DNA of 64,000 nucleotides from Nocardiopsis ganjiahuensis DSM 45031 (lineage in GTDB: Bacteria > Actinomycetota > Actinomycetes > Streptosporangiales > Streptosporangiaceae): NCBI RefSeq assembly GCF_000341085.1, contig NZ_ANBA01000007.1, forward strand, positions 342,680-406,679, read 5' to 3'. A model generated the notes under the pieces. That model did not search any database. It saw only the letters and a list, made by a program, of their open reading frames with translations, and was not told the DNA's origin. Below are positions 1-9,114 of this stretch, in pieces. The translations under genes were made by a program, and so were the position numbers. Within the stretch, counting starts at the first letter, position 1. The number at the start of each line of letters is the position of its first letter.

Positions 1-407
1 CAGACCTCGGTGTCCTCGATGCCGCCGGAGATCGGCCGCACGTCCACGTACTCGCCCTCGAACCCCTGGTGGAGCAGGTCGGCGGCGATCTCCGTGGCCC
101 GGTCGTAGCTCGCGCAGTCCACGATCGTGTAGCCGACCAGGACCTCCTCGGTCTCGGCGTAGGGGCCGTCGGTGACCACGGTCGAGCCGCCGCGCAGCGT
201 CACCCGGCGCGCGTGCGAAGGCGCGGAGAGGCCCTGCGCGTCCACCAGCTCGCCGGACTCCTCGAGCTTCTTGTGGTACTCCTCCATGAACGTGTACAGG
301 TCCTGGACCTGCTCCGGGCTCATGTTCCGCGCGGGATCCGGGTTCGGCGTGCCCTCCAGCATGTCGAGGTCCTGCTGGGTCGCGTGCATCATGATCAGGT
401 ACTTCAT
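1..407 (-). CDS. YCII-related (DGPF-type) small protein, 3' end outside window
   Basis: The reading frame starts at an ATG at 407 and runs off the left edge, so only about 135 residues are seen. It opens with MKYLIMMHAT and carries DGPYAETEE at about residues 80-88, the hallmark of the YCII/DGPF family (usual form DGPFAETKE). These are small ferredoxin-like-fold proteins of poorly known function, often encoded beside ECF sigma factors in actinobacteria. No sigma factor is adjacent on the visible side; one could lie beyond the edge. The family call is firm, the function is not. Confidence 0.85.
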   Translation of the reverse strand, partial: MKYLIMMHATQQDLDMLEGTPNPDPARNMSPEQVQDLYTFMEEYHKKLEESGELVDAQGLSAPSHARRVTLRGGSTVVTDGPYAETEEVLVGYTIVDCASYDRATEIAADLLHQGFEGEYVDVRPISGGIEDTEV

Positions 408-528
408 GGCTCTGTCCTTCCCACATGAGGCGTCCCTCCGACGCTCTCACCCGGTACGTCGAAGCCGGGGGCGCGAACCGGACACCCCGGCGGAGACTTT
501 TCCCGGGCCCTTCGGCGCCCGTCCGGGG

Positions 529-876
529 TCACCGGTGGGTCAGCACGTTGACCACACGGCCGTTGGGGTCGCGGACGAAGAACCGGCGCACCCCCCACTC
601 CTCGTCCCGCAGGGGATGCACGATCTCCGCGCCCCGCTCCAGCATCACCGCGTGGACGGCGTCCACGTCGTCCACCTCCACACTCATGTCGGGCACGACA
701 GGAGCGGACTCGTCCCGGCTGGTCAACGTGATCTGCGCCGTCGGGTTGGACGGCGAGGCGAGCGTCATGACCCAGCCGAGGTCCATCACGGTCTCCAACC
801 CCAGGTGTTCGTAGAAGCCCCGGCTCTCCTCCATGGCCTCGGACCGGATGTCGGGCACGACTCGGCGGACGGACAC
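529..876 (-). CDS. VOC/glyoxalase-fold protein
   Basis: A 115-residue protein. The GTG at 876 is chosen because a strong AGGAGG lies 6 bases upstream; the longer reading frame upstream has no such site. The sequence has the beta-alpha-beta pattern of one vicinal-oxygen-chelate module: FYEHLGLETVMDLG near the N-terminus, then WVMTLASP, VEVDDVDAVHA, and the closing FFVRDPNGRVVNVLTH typical of VOC proteins. The family includes glyoxalases, dioxygenases and antibiotic-binding proteins, so a substrate cannot be named. It lies about 120 bases upstream of the YCII-like gene on the same strand and may share a transcript with it. Confidence 0.85.
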   Translation of the reverse strand: MSVRRVVPDIRSEAMEESRGFYEHLGLETVMDLGWVMTLASPSNPTAQITLTSRDESAPVVPDMSVEVDDVDAVHAVMLERGAEIVHPLRDEEWGVRRFFVRDPNGRVVNVLTHR

Positions 877-1106
877 GGCTGCACCTCCTGGTGATCGGTG
901 GTCGACGCATGACACCTGTCATGCCCGGCCCCTGCGGAACGCGGAGAAAACCCATGACGGGTGACACTCTGTCACGGCCCGGATCCCGGCTAGGTTCGAA
1001 GTACGGGCCCGAACGACACACGTTCTCCTTCGATACGGGCCTCGCCGCCGAGCCCTCGCCGGGGTGGGGCATCGAAGAGCCTCCGCGCGAAGACAGGGAT
1101 CCTGGG

Positions 1107-1769
1107 ATGTTCGAGAAATGGCGACGGCGTCGCGCCGCACTTCGGGTCAAACCCGGTGACGGCCGCGCACTGAAGCCTTACCGCTGGTGGCAGCCGACCT
1201 CGCGCTCCCTGTTCTATCTTCCGCTGAGGAACGCTGACGGACGGCAGGTGGTCTACGCCGTCGACACCGACCACGTGAAGCGGTTCTTCTCCGAGGAGGG
1301 GAAGGGGGAGGCCCACCTGTACCTCGACGGCAGGCATCACGCCGAGTCCGAGCTCCCCGCGGCCTTTCCCGTCGAGGGCGGCACGATCGAGGTGGCGGCG
1401 ACGGACTTCGGCCTCAAGCGCTGCCACTACGTCACCGCGGAGGGGGCCGACCACCAACTCGTCCCGGACCGCAGGTCCGGCGAGGGCCGCCGGGCGCACC
1501 TGCACCGGGAACGCCCCGCGCTGAGCCGTTGGATCGCTGTCCTCTCGCTGTCCCTGCTGGTCGTCCCCGCGCTGCTCCTCATTCCGCAGCTCGTCGAAGC
1601 GGCCTTCCAGCTGCCTCCCGTGGCTCAGCGCCTCGGGACCTTCACCTCGCCCGTCCAGCTGCCGTTCTGGCTCAACGTCGTGCTCGGGCTCGGTGCCGCG
1701 ACGGCCAGCGTGGAGCGCGCACTGCGCCTCCGGTACAACTGGCTGCTGGATTCCGCGGCACAGAGCTGA
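1107..1769 (+). CDS. hypothetical membrane protein, two predicted helices
   Basis: A 220-residue protein that I do not recognise as a named family. The first about 130 residues are soluble and basic. Two hydrophobic stretches follow: one containing WIAVLSLSLLVVPALLLIP (about residues 137-155) and one around WLNVVLGLGAATA (about 190-205). I chose the ATG at 1107, which has GGGAT just upstream; an in-frame start exists at 891 but runs through sequence without coding character. No catalytic motif is visible. Confidence 0.65.
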   Translation: MFEKWRRRRAALRVKPGDGRALKPYRWWQPTSRSLFYLPLRNADGRQVVYAVDTDHVKRFFSEEGKGEAHLYLDGRHHAESELPAAFPVEGGTIEVAATDFGLKRCHYVTAEGADHQLVPDRRSGEGRRAHLHRERPALSRWIAVLSLSLLVVPALLLIPQLVEAAFQLPPVAQRLGTFTSPVQLPFWLNVVLGLGAATASVERALRLRYNWLLDSAAQS

Positions 1770-1820
1770 CGGCGGCGCGAACACCCGGGAACGGCGGTCT
1801 TCCGGACCCCGCAGAGTCCA

Positions 1821-1832
1821 TAAAATCCTTAT
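1821..1832 (+). promoter_or_regulatory. -10-like hexamer for a leaderless start at 1833
   Basis: TAAAAT at 1821-1826 ends 6 bases before the ATG at 1833, and there is no Shine-Dalgarno sequence. This is the arrangement expected for a transcript beginning at or next to the start codon. The -35 region is weak. Confidence 0.45.
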
Positions 1833-3659
1833 ATGGACCCCCTTTCCCCCCATACCTCCGGAAGTGCGGCGCTCGGTCGGCGTTTCCGCGTACACGGCGA
1901 GCGCCGGATCTCCGGGCGTACGACCCTGCTCGAAGCGGACGACCTCGAAACCCGGGGCCCGGTCCGCGTGGAGCTGTTCGACGTCTCCGGGTCCGACGGC
2001 GCCGAGCTGGTCAAGGACTTCCGGACCCGGCTGCGCGCCTTCGAGGAGCTCGAACACCCGGTCCTGTCACCCGTGCTGTCCGGCGGGATGCGCGGGGGGA
2101 GCGCCTACACGGTCACCGAGCCCCACCACGGCGCCTGGGTGGGCGACCTGGTCGGCGAACGCTTCCGGGAGAGGGTCTCCCGCAGGGAGGCGCTCGACAT
2201 CGCCGACGTGCTCCTGGGGGCGTTGGAGACCCTGCACGAACGGGACCTGGTACACGGGCACATCGGCCCGCGGACCCTCTCCCTCGCCGACGACGGAGGA
2301 GTCAACCTCCTGCTCCTGGCGACACCGCCGCCCCCCGGTGAGGGCGGGGCCGCCTTCGGCCCACAGGACGACGTGGCCGCCGTCGCCGAGCTCCTGGAGA
2401 CCATGGTCGCGGGGGAGGAGCCCGGGGACGACGGCGACTCACCCGCCGGACGCGACGCGGTGGGCGAGGCGATCAGCGCCCTGGTGGCCGACGGCACCGA
2501 CCCCGACCCGCGGCGGCGTCCGGCCGACGCCTCCGAGTACCGCGCCCTGGTGCGCCGGGCCGCCGACGCCCTGCCCGCCCCGGCGGGCAGGCACGTGGCC
2601 CGCGGTGAGCCCGCCGAAGAGGAACACGTCCAGGACGAGCCCGAGCCGGCGCCCCGCCGCCGCCGGATGCTCTGGGCCGCCCTGGCGCTCGTGATCGCGC
2701 TGCTCGGCGCCGCCGCGCTGTGGGCCGTGACCAACCAGGGCTCGGACCCGGTCGGCGCGCGCATGCCCGACCTGGTCGGAACCACCCCCTCAGAGGCGGC
2801 CGACCGGCTCGCGGAACTCCCGGTCCCCCTGGAGATCTCCTACGAGGACGTGCGCAGCGACGACGTCGAGGCCGGGCTGGTCGCCTCCTCCAGCCCGGAG
2901 AGCGGAGGAGAGCTCTCCGAGGGAGCGGACGTGCGGCTGTCCGTGGCCGCGGGTCCGCTGACCGTCCTCATGCCCGAGGTGGTCGACTCCCCGGAACAGG
3001 AGGCCCGCCTGGCCCTGTCCGAGGCGGGGTTCACGGACGTCGAGATCGTCCAGGAGCCCGCGGAGGGACAGCCCGCCGGAACCGTCATCGGGAGCGACCC
3101 GGAAGAGGGCGAGCAGGTGCCCTACGACACCGCCGTCGTGCTCACCGTCGTGGAGGGCGTGACCGTCCCCGACCTGGTCGGCAGCACGGAGGAGGAAGCG
3201 GTCGGCGCCCTGGACGAACTGGGCCTGGAATCCGCTGTGGAGGAGGTCGAGGACTCCGCGCGCCCCGCGGGCGAGGTCGACCACCATTCCCCCGGAGCCG
3301 GGTCCGTGGTCGAGGAGGGCACGCTGGTCGTCCTCGGCGTCTCCACGGGGCCGGAGGAGGACGAGGACGAGGAGGAGGAGACCCCGGAGGAGGAGAACCC
3401 CCGGGCGGAGGGCGACCAGGACGACGGGCACACGGCGGCCGCACCGCCGGACCAGGACCAGCCCGACGAGCCCGAGCCGGGGGAGTCGGAGCAGCCGGAG
3501 CCCTGTACCTCCGGCGGCTGGTCGCAGGGCGACGTCTACCCGGAGGGCTCTCGGGTCGTCCACGACGGGACGGAGTACGAGGCCCAGTGGTGGAACAGCG
3601 ACAGCTCACCCGAGGAGTCCAACGAGTGGGGCCCGTGGCGCCCGGTGTCCTCGTGCTGA
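1833..3659 (+). CDS. pseudokinase - TM - three PASTA - chitin-binding-like fusion protein
   Basis: 608 residues. Residues 1-250 resemble a Ser/Thr kinase fold but lack its chemistry. The catalytic loop reads HGHIGP (141-146) instead of an HRD-type motif, the metal-binding position is LADDGG rather than DFG, and no VAxK lysine is evident. One membrane helix follows (about 280-300). Three PASTA-like repeats follow (about 308-373, 377-441, 442-505), then a very acidic linker (507-556). The last 50 residues, with GGWSQGDVYPEGSRV, YEAQWW and WGPW, look like a CBM5/12 chitin-binding module. PASTA kinases such as PknB sense peptidoglycan fragments; this one probably binds cell-wall glycan without phosphorylating. 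Orientation: N-terminus inside, C-terminus outside. Confidence 0.85.
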   Translation: MDPLSPHTSGSAALGRRFRVHGERRISGRTTLLEADDLETRGPVRVELFDVSGSDGAELVKDFRTRLRAFEELEHPVLSPVLSGGMRGGSAYTVTEPHHGAWVGDLVGERFRERVSRREALDIADVLLGALETLHERDLVHGHIGPRTLSLADDGGVNLLLLATPPPPGEGGAAFGPQDDVAAVAELLETMVAGEEPGDDGDSPAGRDAVGEAISALVADGTDPDPRRRPADASEYRALVRRAADALPAPAGRHVARGEPAEEEHVQDEPEPAPRRRRMLWAALALVIALLGAAALWAVTNQGSDPVGARMPDLVGTTPSEAADRLAELPVPLEISYEDVRSDDVEAGLVASSSPESGGELSEGADVRLSVAAGPLTVLMPEVVDSPEQEARLALSEAGFTDVEIVQEPAEGQPAGTVIGSDPEEGEQVPYDTAVVLTVVEGVTVPDLVGSTEEEAVGALDELGLESAVEEVEDSARPAGEVDHHSPGAGSVVEEGTLVVLGVSTGPEEDEDEEEETPEEENPRAEGDQDDGHTAAAPPDQDQPDEPEPGESEQPEPCTSGGWSQGDVYPEGSRVVHDGTEYEAQWWNSDSSPEESNEWGPWRPVSSC

Positions 3660-3753
3660 CCCGCCGCCCGCACACCACCTGAGGAGCGGGTAGGGCACGC
3701 CGGTCCGCTCACCGGTGGCGGACCGCGCGTGCCCGCTCACTATCGTTCTACCC

Positions 3754-6453
3754 ATGCCTACCTCCCCGCGCCCTCCCCTCGTCGGCAGGCACGACGAGAC
3801 CGGCCGCCTGCGCACCCTGCTCGACACCGCCCAACGGGGCGGGGGAGGCGTTCTCGTCCTGCGCGGCGAGCCGGGCATCGGCAAGAGCGCGCTGCTGGAG
3901 CACACCGCGCAGATCGCCGCGCCGCGCTTCCGGACCCTCCACGGCACCGGATCGGAGTTCGAGAAGGAGCTGCCCTTCGCCGGGCTCCACCAGCTCTGCG
4001 TCTCGGTCCTGCCCCACCTGGACCGACTGCCGCCCGATCACCGCGCGGTCCTCCGAGTCGCGTTCGGCCTGGCCGGAGGCGACCCGGATCCGCACCGCGT
4101 CGGCCTGGCGACCCTGGAACTGCTCGCCACCGCCGCCCGCGAACAACCGGTGCTGTGCGTCATCGACGACGCCCACTGGCTGGACACGGCCTCGGCCCGG
4201 GCGCTGGTGTTCCTGGCCAGGCGCATCGCCGCCGAACCCGTCGCCATGGTGTTCGCGATCCGGGCCCAGTCCGCCGAACACCGCCTGGACGAGCTGCCGG
4301 GCCTCACCCTCGACGGCCTGAGCGACACCGAGGCCCGCTCGCTCCTGACCGCGGAGAAGGCCACCACACTCGACACCCAGGTACGCGAACGCCTCCTCAC
4401 CGAGGCCCGGGGCAACCCGCTCGCCCTGATCGAGCTGCCCAAGGCGGGCGGCTTCGTCCCGCCGTCCCCCTCCCCGCTCTCCCAGCGGATCCGGCGGAGC
4501 TTCCGCACCAGGTTCGAAGGACTCCCCGAACCGGCACAGCGACTGCTGGTCCTGGCCGGCGCCGACCCCACCGGCGACCCGCAGCTGCTCTGGGCCGCAG
4601 CCGAGCGCTCCGGGATCGATCTACGAGAGGCCGGACCCGCCGCGGAGGCCTCCGAACTGGTCGAGTTCGGCACACGCGTCCGCTTCTGCCACCCCCTGGC
4701 CCGCTCCTCGGTGTACTGGGAAGCCGGGTCGGACCGCCGCCGGGCCGCGCACCGCGCCCTGGCCGAGGTCACCGACCCGGCCACCGCACCGGACCGGCGG
4801 GCCTGGCACCGGGCCCAGTCGAGCGCCGGACCGGACGAGGAGGTGGCCACCGAACTCGAGTCGGCGGCCGCCCGCGCCCGGGCGCGCGGAGGAGCCGCGG
4901 CCGCGGCTGCCTTCCTCAAACGCGCGGCGACCCTGTCCCTGGACCCCGGCCGACGTGTCGAACGCACCCTCGCGGCGGTCCGGGCCGCACTCGACGCAGG
5001 GGAGGCGGACACCGCCGCCGACCTGCTGAACAGCGTCGACACCGACACGCTGCCCACACCCCGCCGAGCCGCCGTGGACCTGCTACGCGGCGAGCTCGCC
5101 CTGCTCAGAGGCGGGGAGGGGGTCGAGGACGGGCCGCGCCTCCTCCTGCGGGCGGCGCGCCGACTGGCTGCCACCGACCCGGAGCTGTCCCGTTCCTACT
5201 CGGTGCGGGCGCTGGAAACGGCACTCGCGATCGGAAGGCCCGCCGGAGTCATGGACCGGGTCCTCGAAGCCGTGGACCCGACCCCGCCGACCACACGCGC
5301 CCCGGACCTGCTGGACGCGCTGGGCCTGCTGCACAACGGGCGCTACGGGGAGGGCGTGCCGATGATCCGCCGGGTGCTCACCGGTGACGCCGCCGCGTGG
5401 ACCCGATACCCGGGGCTGGCCAGCATCCTCTCGGCCGACCTGTGGGACCACGGCGTCCACACCGCCATCACCGCATGGATGACCGACACCGGACAACGGA
5501 GCGGATCACTGATCCTGACCAGGCTCGCCCTGTCCCAGACGGCCATCTCCGCGGTGCTCACCGGTGACTTCCGGCGGGCCACCGCCGCGATCGCCGAGGA
5601 GGAGGCGATCGCCGACGCCGTCGGAGACGCGCCGAAAATGTACCCGCGCGTCCAGCTGGCCGCGATGCGCGGCCGCCACAAGGAGGCGCAGGCGCTCCTG
5701 GCCGACGCACGGCACCGGGGCCGAGGGCAGCTCCCGGCCAACATGCACTGGGCCACGGCCGTGCTCCACAACGGTCTCGGCGACTACCCGGTCGCGCTGG
5801 ACGCGGCCGTGCGCGGGGCGCGGATCGGGGGCCTGTTCCTGACCGGGACCCTCCTCCCCGAACTGGTGGAGGCCGCGGCCCGATGCGGACGCGGGGACCT
5901 CGCCGCGGACGCGCTGCGGGCCCTCACCGAGCGGACCGAACCGGTGGACACCCCCTGGGCCGGAGGTGTCCTCGCGAGTACCCGGGCACTGGTCACCGAA
6001 GCGGAGGCCGACCACCGTGAGGGCATCGAACAGCTGGAACGGAGCCCCGCCCGACCGGGGCTGGCCAGGTCGCACCTGCGCTACGGGGAATGGCTGCGCC
6101 GCCGGAACCGCCGCCGCGACGCACGCGAACAGCTGCGCACCGCGCACCGGATGCTGTCCGACCTCGGACTGGAGGCCTTCGCCCACCGGGCCGCCGACGA
6201 GCTGCGGGCGACCGGCGAGGTGGTGGGCGATCGCTCCGAGCGGCCCATCGACCGCCTCACCATGCAGGAGATCCACGTCGCCCGGCAGGTGGCGGCGGGC
6301 GCCACCTCCAAGGAGGTCGCCGCGCGGCTGTTCCTGAGCCCGCGCACCATCGACGCCCACCTCCGCAGGATCTTCCGCAAACTCGACATCACCTCCCGCA
6401 GGCAGCTCAGGGACCTGCCGGAGCTCGGCGAACCGAGGGAAGCGGTCGGTTAG
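3754..6453 (+). CDS. large ATP-binding LuxR family (LAL/MalT-like) transcriptional regulator
   Basis: 899 residues. An AAA/STAND ATPase lies at the N-terminus: Walker A GEPGIGKS at 38-45 and Walker B-like VLCVIDDAHW near 128-137. A long helical, TPR-like middle follows. A C-terminal LuxR helix-turn-helix sits at about 835-890 (LTMQEIHVARQVAAGATSKEVAARL, RTIDAHLRRIFRKL). This is the LAL architecture: the ATPase and repeats sense an inducer and the C-terminus activates promoters. The ATG at 3754 sits 7 bases after TATCGT (3741-3746) with no ribosome site, so it is probably leaderless. Neither neighbour is an obvious target. Confidence 0.9.
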   Translation: MPTSPRPPLVGRHDETGRLRTLLDTAQRGGGGVLVLRGEPGIGKSALLEHTAQIAAPRFRTLHGTGSEFEKELPFAGLHQLCVSVLPHLDRLPPDHRAVLRVAFGLAGGDPDPHRVGLATLELLATAAREQPVLCVIDDAHWLDTASARALVFLARRIAAEPVAMVFAIRAQSAEHRLDELPGLTLDGLSDTEARSLLTAEKATTLDTQVRERLLTEARGNPLALIELPKAGGFVPPSPSPLSQRIRRSFRTRFEGLPEPAQRLLVLAGADPTGDPQLLWAAAERSGIDLREAGPAAEASELVEFGTRVRFCHPLARSSVYWEAGSDRRRAAHRALAEVTDPATAPDRRAWHRAQSSAGPDEEVATELESAAARARARGGAAAAAAFLKRAATLSLDPGRRVERTLAAVRAALDAGEADTAADLLNSVDTDTLPTPRRAAVDLLRGELALLRGGEGVEDGPRLLLRAARRLAATDPELSRSYSVRALETALAIGRPAGVMDRVLEAVDPTPPTTRAPDLLDALGLLHNGRYGEGVPMIRRVLTGDAAAWTRYPGLASILSADLWDHGVHTAITAWMTDTGQRSGSLILTRLALSQTAISAVLTGDFRRATAAIAEEEAIADAVGDAPKMYPRVQLAAMRGRHKEAQALLADARHRGRGQLPANMHWATAVLHNGLGDYPVALDAAVRGARIGGLFLTGTLLPELVEAAARCGRGDLAADALRALTERTEPVDTPWAGGVLASTRALVTEAEADHREGIEQLERSPARPGLARSHLRYGEWLRRRNRRRDAREQLRTAHRMLSDLGLEAFAHRAADELRATGEVVGDRSERPIDRLTMQEIHVARQVAAGATSKEVAARLFLSPRTIDAHLRRIFRKLDITSRRQLRDLPELGEPREAVG

Positions 6454-6536
6454 GCGACGATCACCGACGCGAACGAGCCCGCCCCCGCAGGAGCATGACG
6501 GTGACAACCGCCTACTACTCCTTCGTGGGGGAGACC

Positions 6537-7334
6537 ATGACCAGCACCATGACCGGATCGAAGCGCCGACGACGGTGGTGGGCCCTCTGGATCCTTCTGG
6601 CCGCGTCCGCGATCGGTATCGCCGTGTACTCGGCGGAGCCCTATCTGGTCGGCGACGTGGAACGCAACCGGATCCCGCTCAACGACCTGTTCGCCTCGCA
6701 CTACGTGTCCATCGCCGTGCACGCGATCCCCAGCTCCCTGGCACTCCTCATCGGCCCGTTCCAGTTCGTCACCTGGATCCGTGTCCGCCACCCGAAGGCG
6801 CACCGGATCTCCGGTCAGGTCTACATGGTGTCCATCGTGCTGGGTTCGATCGCGGCCCTGTTCGCCGCGACCTACTCGGTCAGCGGGTTCTCGGTGCAGG
6901 TGGCCTTCTACATCCTCACCGCGGCCTGGCTGTACACCCTCTACCAGGCCTACACCACCATCCGCCGCGGCGAGGTCCAACTGCACCGCGTCTGGATGAT
7001 CCGCAACTACGCGCTCACCTTCGCCGCGGTCAGCCTGCGGATCTACCTGATGACCGGCCTGGCGCTCCAGGAGAGCTTCTTCCCCTCCCTGAGCTTCGAC
7101 GACGTCTACCACGCGAGCGCCTGGGCCTCCTTGGTCGTCAACGTGCTCATCGCGGAGTACTTCATCGTCCAGCGCGTCCTGAAGCCGTCGGCCGGGCGCC
7201 GGAGGACCAAGGGCAACACCGGACGAACCGTCCCCGGACCCGCGGCACGTCCTGGTAGGGAAGGCGCCGAGCCCGAGACCGGTTCGGAGGTCGAGGGTCC
7301 AGCGCCGATATCCGTCCCCGGCGCCCGCGCATAG
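6537..7334 (+). CDS. DUF2306 family integral membrane protein
   Basis: 265 residues counted from the ATG at 6537, which has GGGGGAG just upstream. An ATG at 6495 is also possible, but its AGGAG lies too close. Several membrane helices are visible (WWALWILLAASAIGIAVY, IPSSLALLIGPFQFV, VYMVSIVLGSIAALFAATY, VAFYILTAAWLYTLY, YALTFAAVSLRIYLM). The segments HRISGQVYMV and VQLHRVWMIRNYALT are typical of DUF2306 proteins, whose function is unknown. The last 65 residues are charged and proline-rich. It is separated by a hairpin from the next gene. Confidence 0.8.
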   Translation: MTSTMTGSKRRRRWWALWILLAASAIGIAVYSAEPYLVGDVERNRIPLNDLFASHYVSIAVHAIPSSLALLIGPFQFVTWIRVRHPKAHRISGQVYMVSIVLGSIAALFAATYSVSGFSVQVAFYILTAAWLYTLYQAYTTIRRGEVQLHRVWMIRNYALTFAAVSLRIYLMTGLALQESFFPSLSFDDVYHASAWASLVVNVLIAEYFIVQRVLKPSAGRRRTKGNTGRTVPGPAARPGREGAEPETGSEVEGPAPISVPGARA

Positions 7335-7349
7335 CCGGAGGCGGTCCTT

Positions 7350-7368
7350 CGCCCGCTCTGAGCGGGCG
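7350..7368 (+). terminator. hairpin terminator after the DUF2306 gene
   Basis: Arms CGCCCGCT (7350-7357) and AGCGGGCG (7361-7368) pair perfectly around a 3-base loop, 16 bases after the stop codon. There is no T-run, which is common for actinobacterial terminators. Confidence 0.55.
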
Positions 7369-7604
7369 CAACCGCTCAGCGGAGTGCGCTCCCAGCCGTG
7401 CTGGTCCCGCCCCTCCCTCCATGGCGTACATGAGGGCAGTTCAGGAACGGGGCCGGCATCGGCGTTCTTCACCTCCGCCGGTGCGGGGCCGACCGGATGC
7501 CGCCGCTCGCACCACCGGTACGAACACGGGGCCGACCACTTCCCCGCCTCCACCCGCACCGCCCGCGCGCTCAGCGGGCGAAAAAGGACTTGCCTGCGCC
7601 ACGC

Positions 7605-7644
7605 ATCCTAACCATCCTAGGAATCAACCTAGGAACCTTAGGAT
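7605..7644. promoter_or_regulatory. operator-like cluster of CCTAGG/CCTTAGG repeats before the TetR gene
   Basis: Four related motifs occupy 40 bases: ATCCTA (7605-7610), ATCCTAGGA (7614-7622), ACCTAGGA (7627-7634) and CCTTAGGAT (7636-7644). The outer pair ATCCTA / TTAGGAT forms an inverted repeat around two self-complementary CCTAGG cores. It ends 4 bases before the ATG of the TetR-type regulator, as expected for autorepression. Confidence 0.6.
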
Positions 7645-7648
7645 CACT

Positions 7649-8218
7649 ATGCCGCGTGTGGGACTCACCCGGGACACACTGGTGTCCGCTGCCGCCGACG
7701 TCGCCGACGAGATCGGATTCGACCGCCTGACTCTCGCGCTACTCGCGGAGCGGTTCGGCGTCCGCGACGCCAGCCTGTACACGCATGTGCGGGGCCTGGC
7801 CGACCTCCGCGAGAGCGTGGCCCTGCTGGCACACGACGAATGGGCCGACACCCTGGGGCAGGCGGTGGCCGGGCGATCCGGCCACGAGGCCCTGAAAGCC
7901 TTCGCCGACGCCTACCGTGCCTTCGCGACCGGGCACCCGGGCCGGTACGCCGCCACCCGGTACCCGGTGCCACCCGAGAGGCTCGCCGAGTCCACCGGCG
8001 TGACCCGCATCGTCGAAGCGTGCTTCGCACTGCTGCGCGGCTACGGCCTCACCGATCCCGACGCCACCGACGCGGTCCGGCTGCTGCGCAGCACCTTCCA
8101 CGGCTTCAGCGACCTGGAGTCCTTCGGCGGCTTCACCGCCGACCGCGGCCTCGACACCTCATGGCGACGCGCGGTCGACGCGCTCCACCACACCCTGACC
8201 CACTGGTCGCGGATCTGA
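7649..8218 (+). CDS. TetR/AcrR family regulator (WHG-type C-terminal domain)
   Basis: 189 residues. The N-terminal 50 residues form a TetR-type helix-turn-helix: LVSAAADVADEIGFDRLTLALLAERFGVRDASLYTHV. The remainder resembles the WHG-type ligand domain (YRAFATGHPGRYAATRYPV, LLRSTFHGFSDLE). The ATG at 7649 directly follows the palindrome cluster. The hydrolase gene begins 24 bases downstream and is probably co-transcribed and controlled by this protein; the ligand cannot be inferred. Confidence 0.88.
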   Translation: MPRVGLTRDTLVSAAADVADEIGFDRLTLALLAERFGVRDASLYTHVRGLADLRESVALLAHDEWADTLGQAVAGRSGHEALKAFADAYRAFATGHPGRYAATRYPVPPERLAESTGVTRIVEACFALLRGYGLTDPDATDAVRLLRSTFHGFSDLESFGGFTADRGLDTSWRRAVDALHHTLTHWSRI

Positions 8219-8241
8219 ACCCGCAAACACAGGAGCCACCC

Positions 8242-9114
8242 ATGCCCACCAACACCCTCACCCTGAACGACACCACCGTCGACTACGACCGCCGCGGCAA
8301 CGGCCCCGCGCTGCTGCTCATCCCCGGCGGCGTGGGCCACGGCGGCGTGTTCGACCGGTTCGCCGCGCACCTGGCCGACCACTACGACGTCGTCTCCATG
8401 TCCAGCCGCGTGGCCTCCACACGGCAGCCCGTCTCCGCGCCCGGCGAACAGCGCCCCGCAGACCACGCCCAGGACGCACGCTGCCTGATCGACGCGCTCT
8501 TCGACGAGCCTCCGGTCGTGTTCGGCTTCAGCTCCGGCGCCGTCACCACCGTCGAACTGCTGGCCGGCCACCCCGACCACGTCCGCACGGCCGTCGTCCA
8601 CGAGCCGCCGCTGGTCAACCTGCTGCCGGACGCCGCGCGCCACCGCGCCGCGCTCGAATCGGTCCGTACCGCCGCCCGTGCCCAGGACCTGGCCGAAGCC
8701 GAAGCACTCATGTTCACCGCCATGACCGTCCCCGGCGCCGACACCGGGTCCGCGGAGCTCCGCCACACCGGGACCTGGCTCGACGGCTACGCCGACACCC
8801 GCCCGGAGCCGCCCGGCCCCGCACTGGTCGAACTCTTCGCCGTCCTCGGTGGTCTGAAGCCGGTGATGCTGGAACACATCCTGCTCCCGTTCACCACCCA
8901 CGAACCCGACCTGGCCGCGCTGGAGGCGCAGACCGGCCGACTCGTCCCCGTGGCCGGCATCGACTCCCGCGGCCAGCTGCCCTACCGCTCCGCTGCCGCC
9001 CTGGCCACCCGGCTCGGCCTGCCCCTGACCGAACTCCCCGGCGGCCACCTCGGCCCGATCGAGCGCCCCACCCAGTTCGCCACCGCGTTCAGGTCGCTCC
9101 TGGAAGCCCTCTGA
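8242..9114 (+). CDS. alpha/beta hydrolase
   Basis: 290 residues starting at an ATG with AGGAG 7 bases upstream. The alpha/beta-hydrolase signature is clear: LLLIPGGVGHGG (oxyanion region), the nucleophile elbow GFSSGAV with its Ser, and ELPGGHLGPIE near the C-terminus supplying the catalytic His. Small soluble hydrolases of this type act on esters, lactones or epoxides; no specificity is evident. It forms a two-gene unit with the upstream TetR regulator. Confidence 0.87.
   Translation: MPTNTLTLNDTTVDYDRRGNGPALLLIPGGVGHGGVFDRFAAHLADHYDVVSMSSRVASTRQPVSAPGEQRPADHAQDARCLIDALFDEPPVVFGFSSGAVTTVELLAGHPDHVRTAVVHEPPLVNLLPDAARHRAALESVRTAARAQDLAEAEALMFTAMTVPGADTGSAELRHTGTWLDGYADTRPEPPGPALVELFAVLGGLKPVMLEHILLPFTTHEPDLAALEAQTGRLVPVAGIDSRGQLPYRSAAALATRLGLPLTELPGGHLGPIERPTQFATAFRSLLEAL

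Larger units (their letters stand above)
7335..7648. other. intergenic region with hairpin, 23-base repeat and operator cluster
   Basis: No gene is supported in this 314-base gap. It holds a perfect 8-bp hairpin (7350-7368), a 23-base segment at 7373-7395 that recurs with two mismatches at 12031-12053, and the CCTAGG-rich operator-like cluster just before the TetR gene. Confidence 0.6.
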
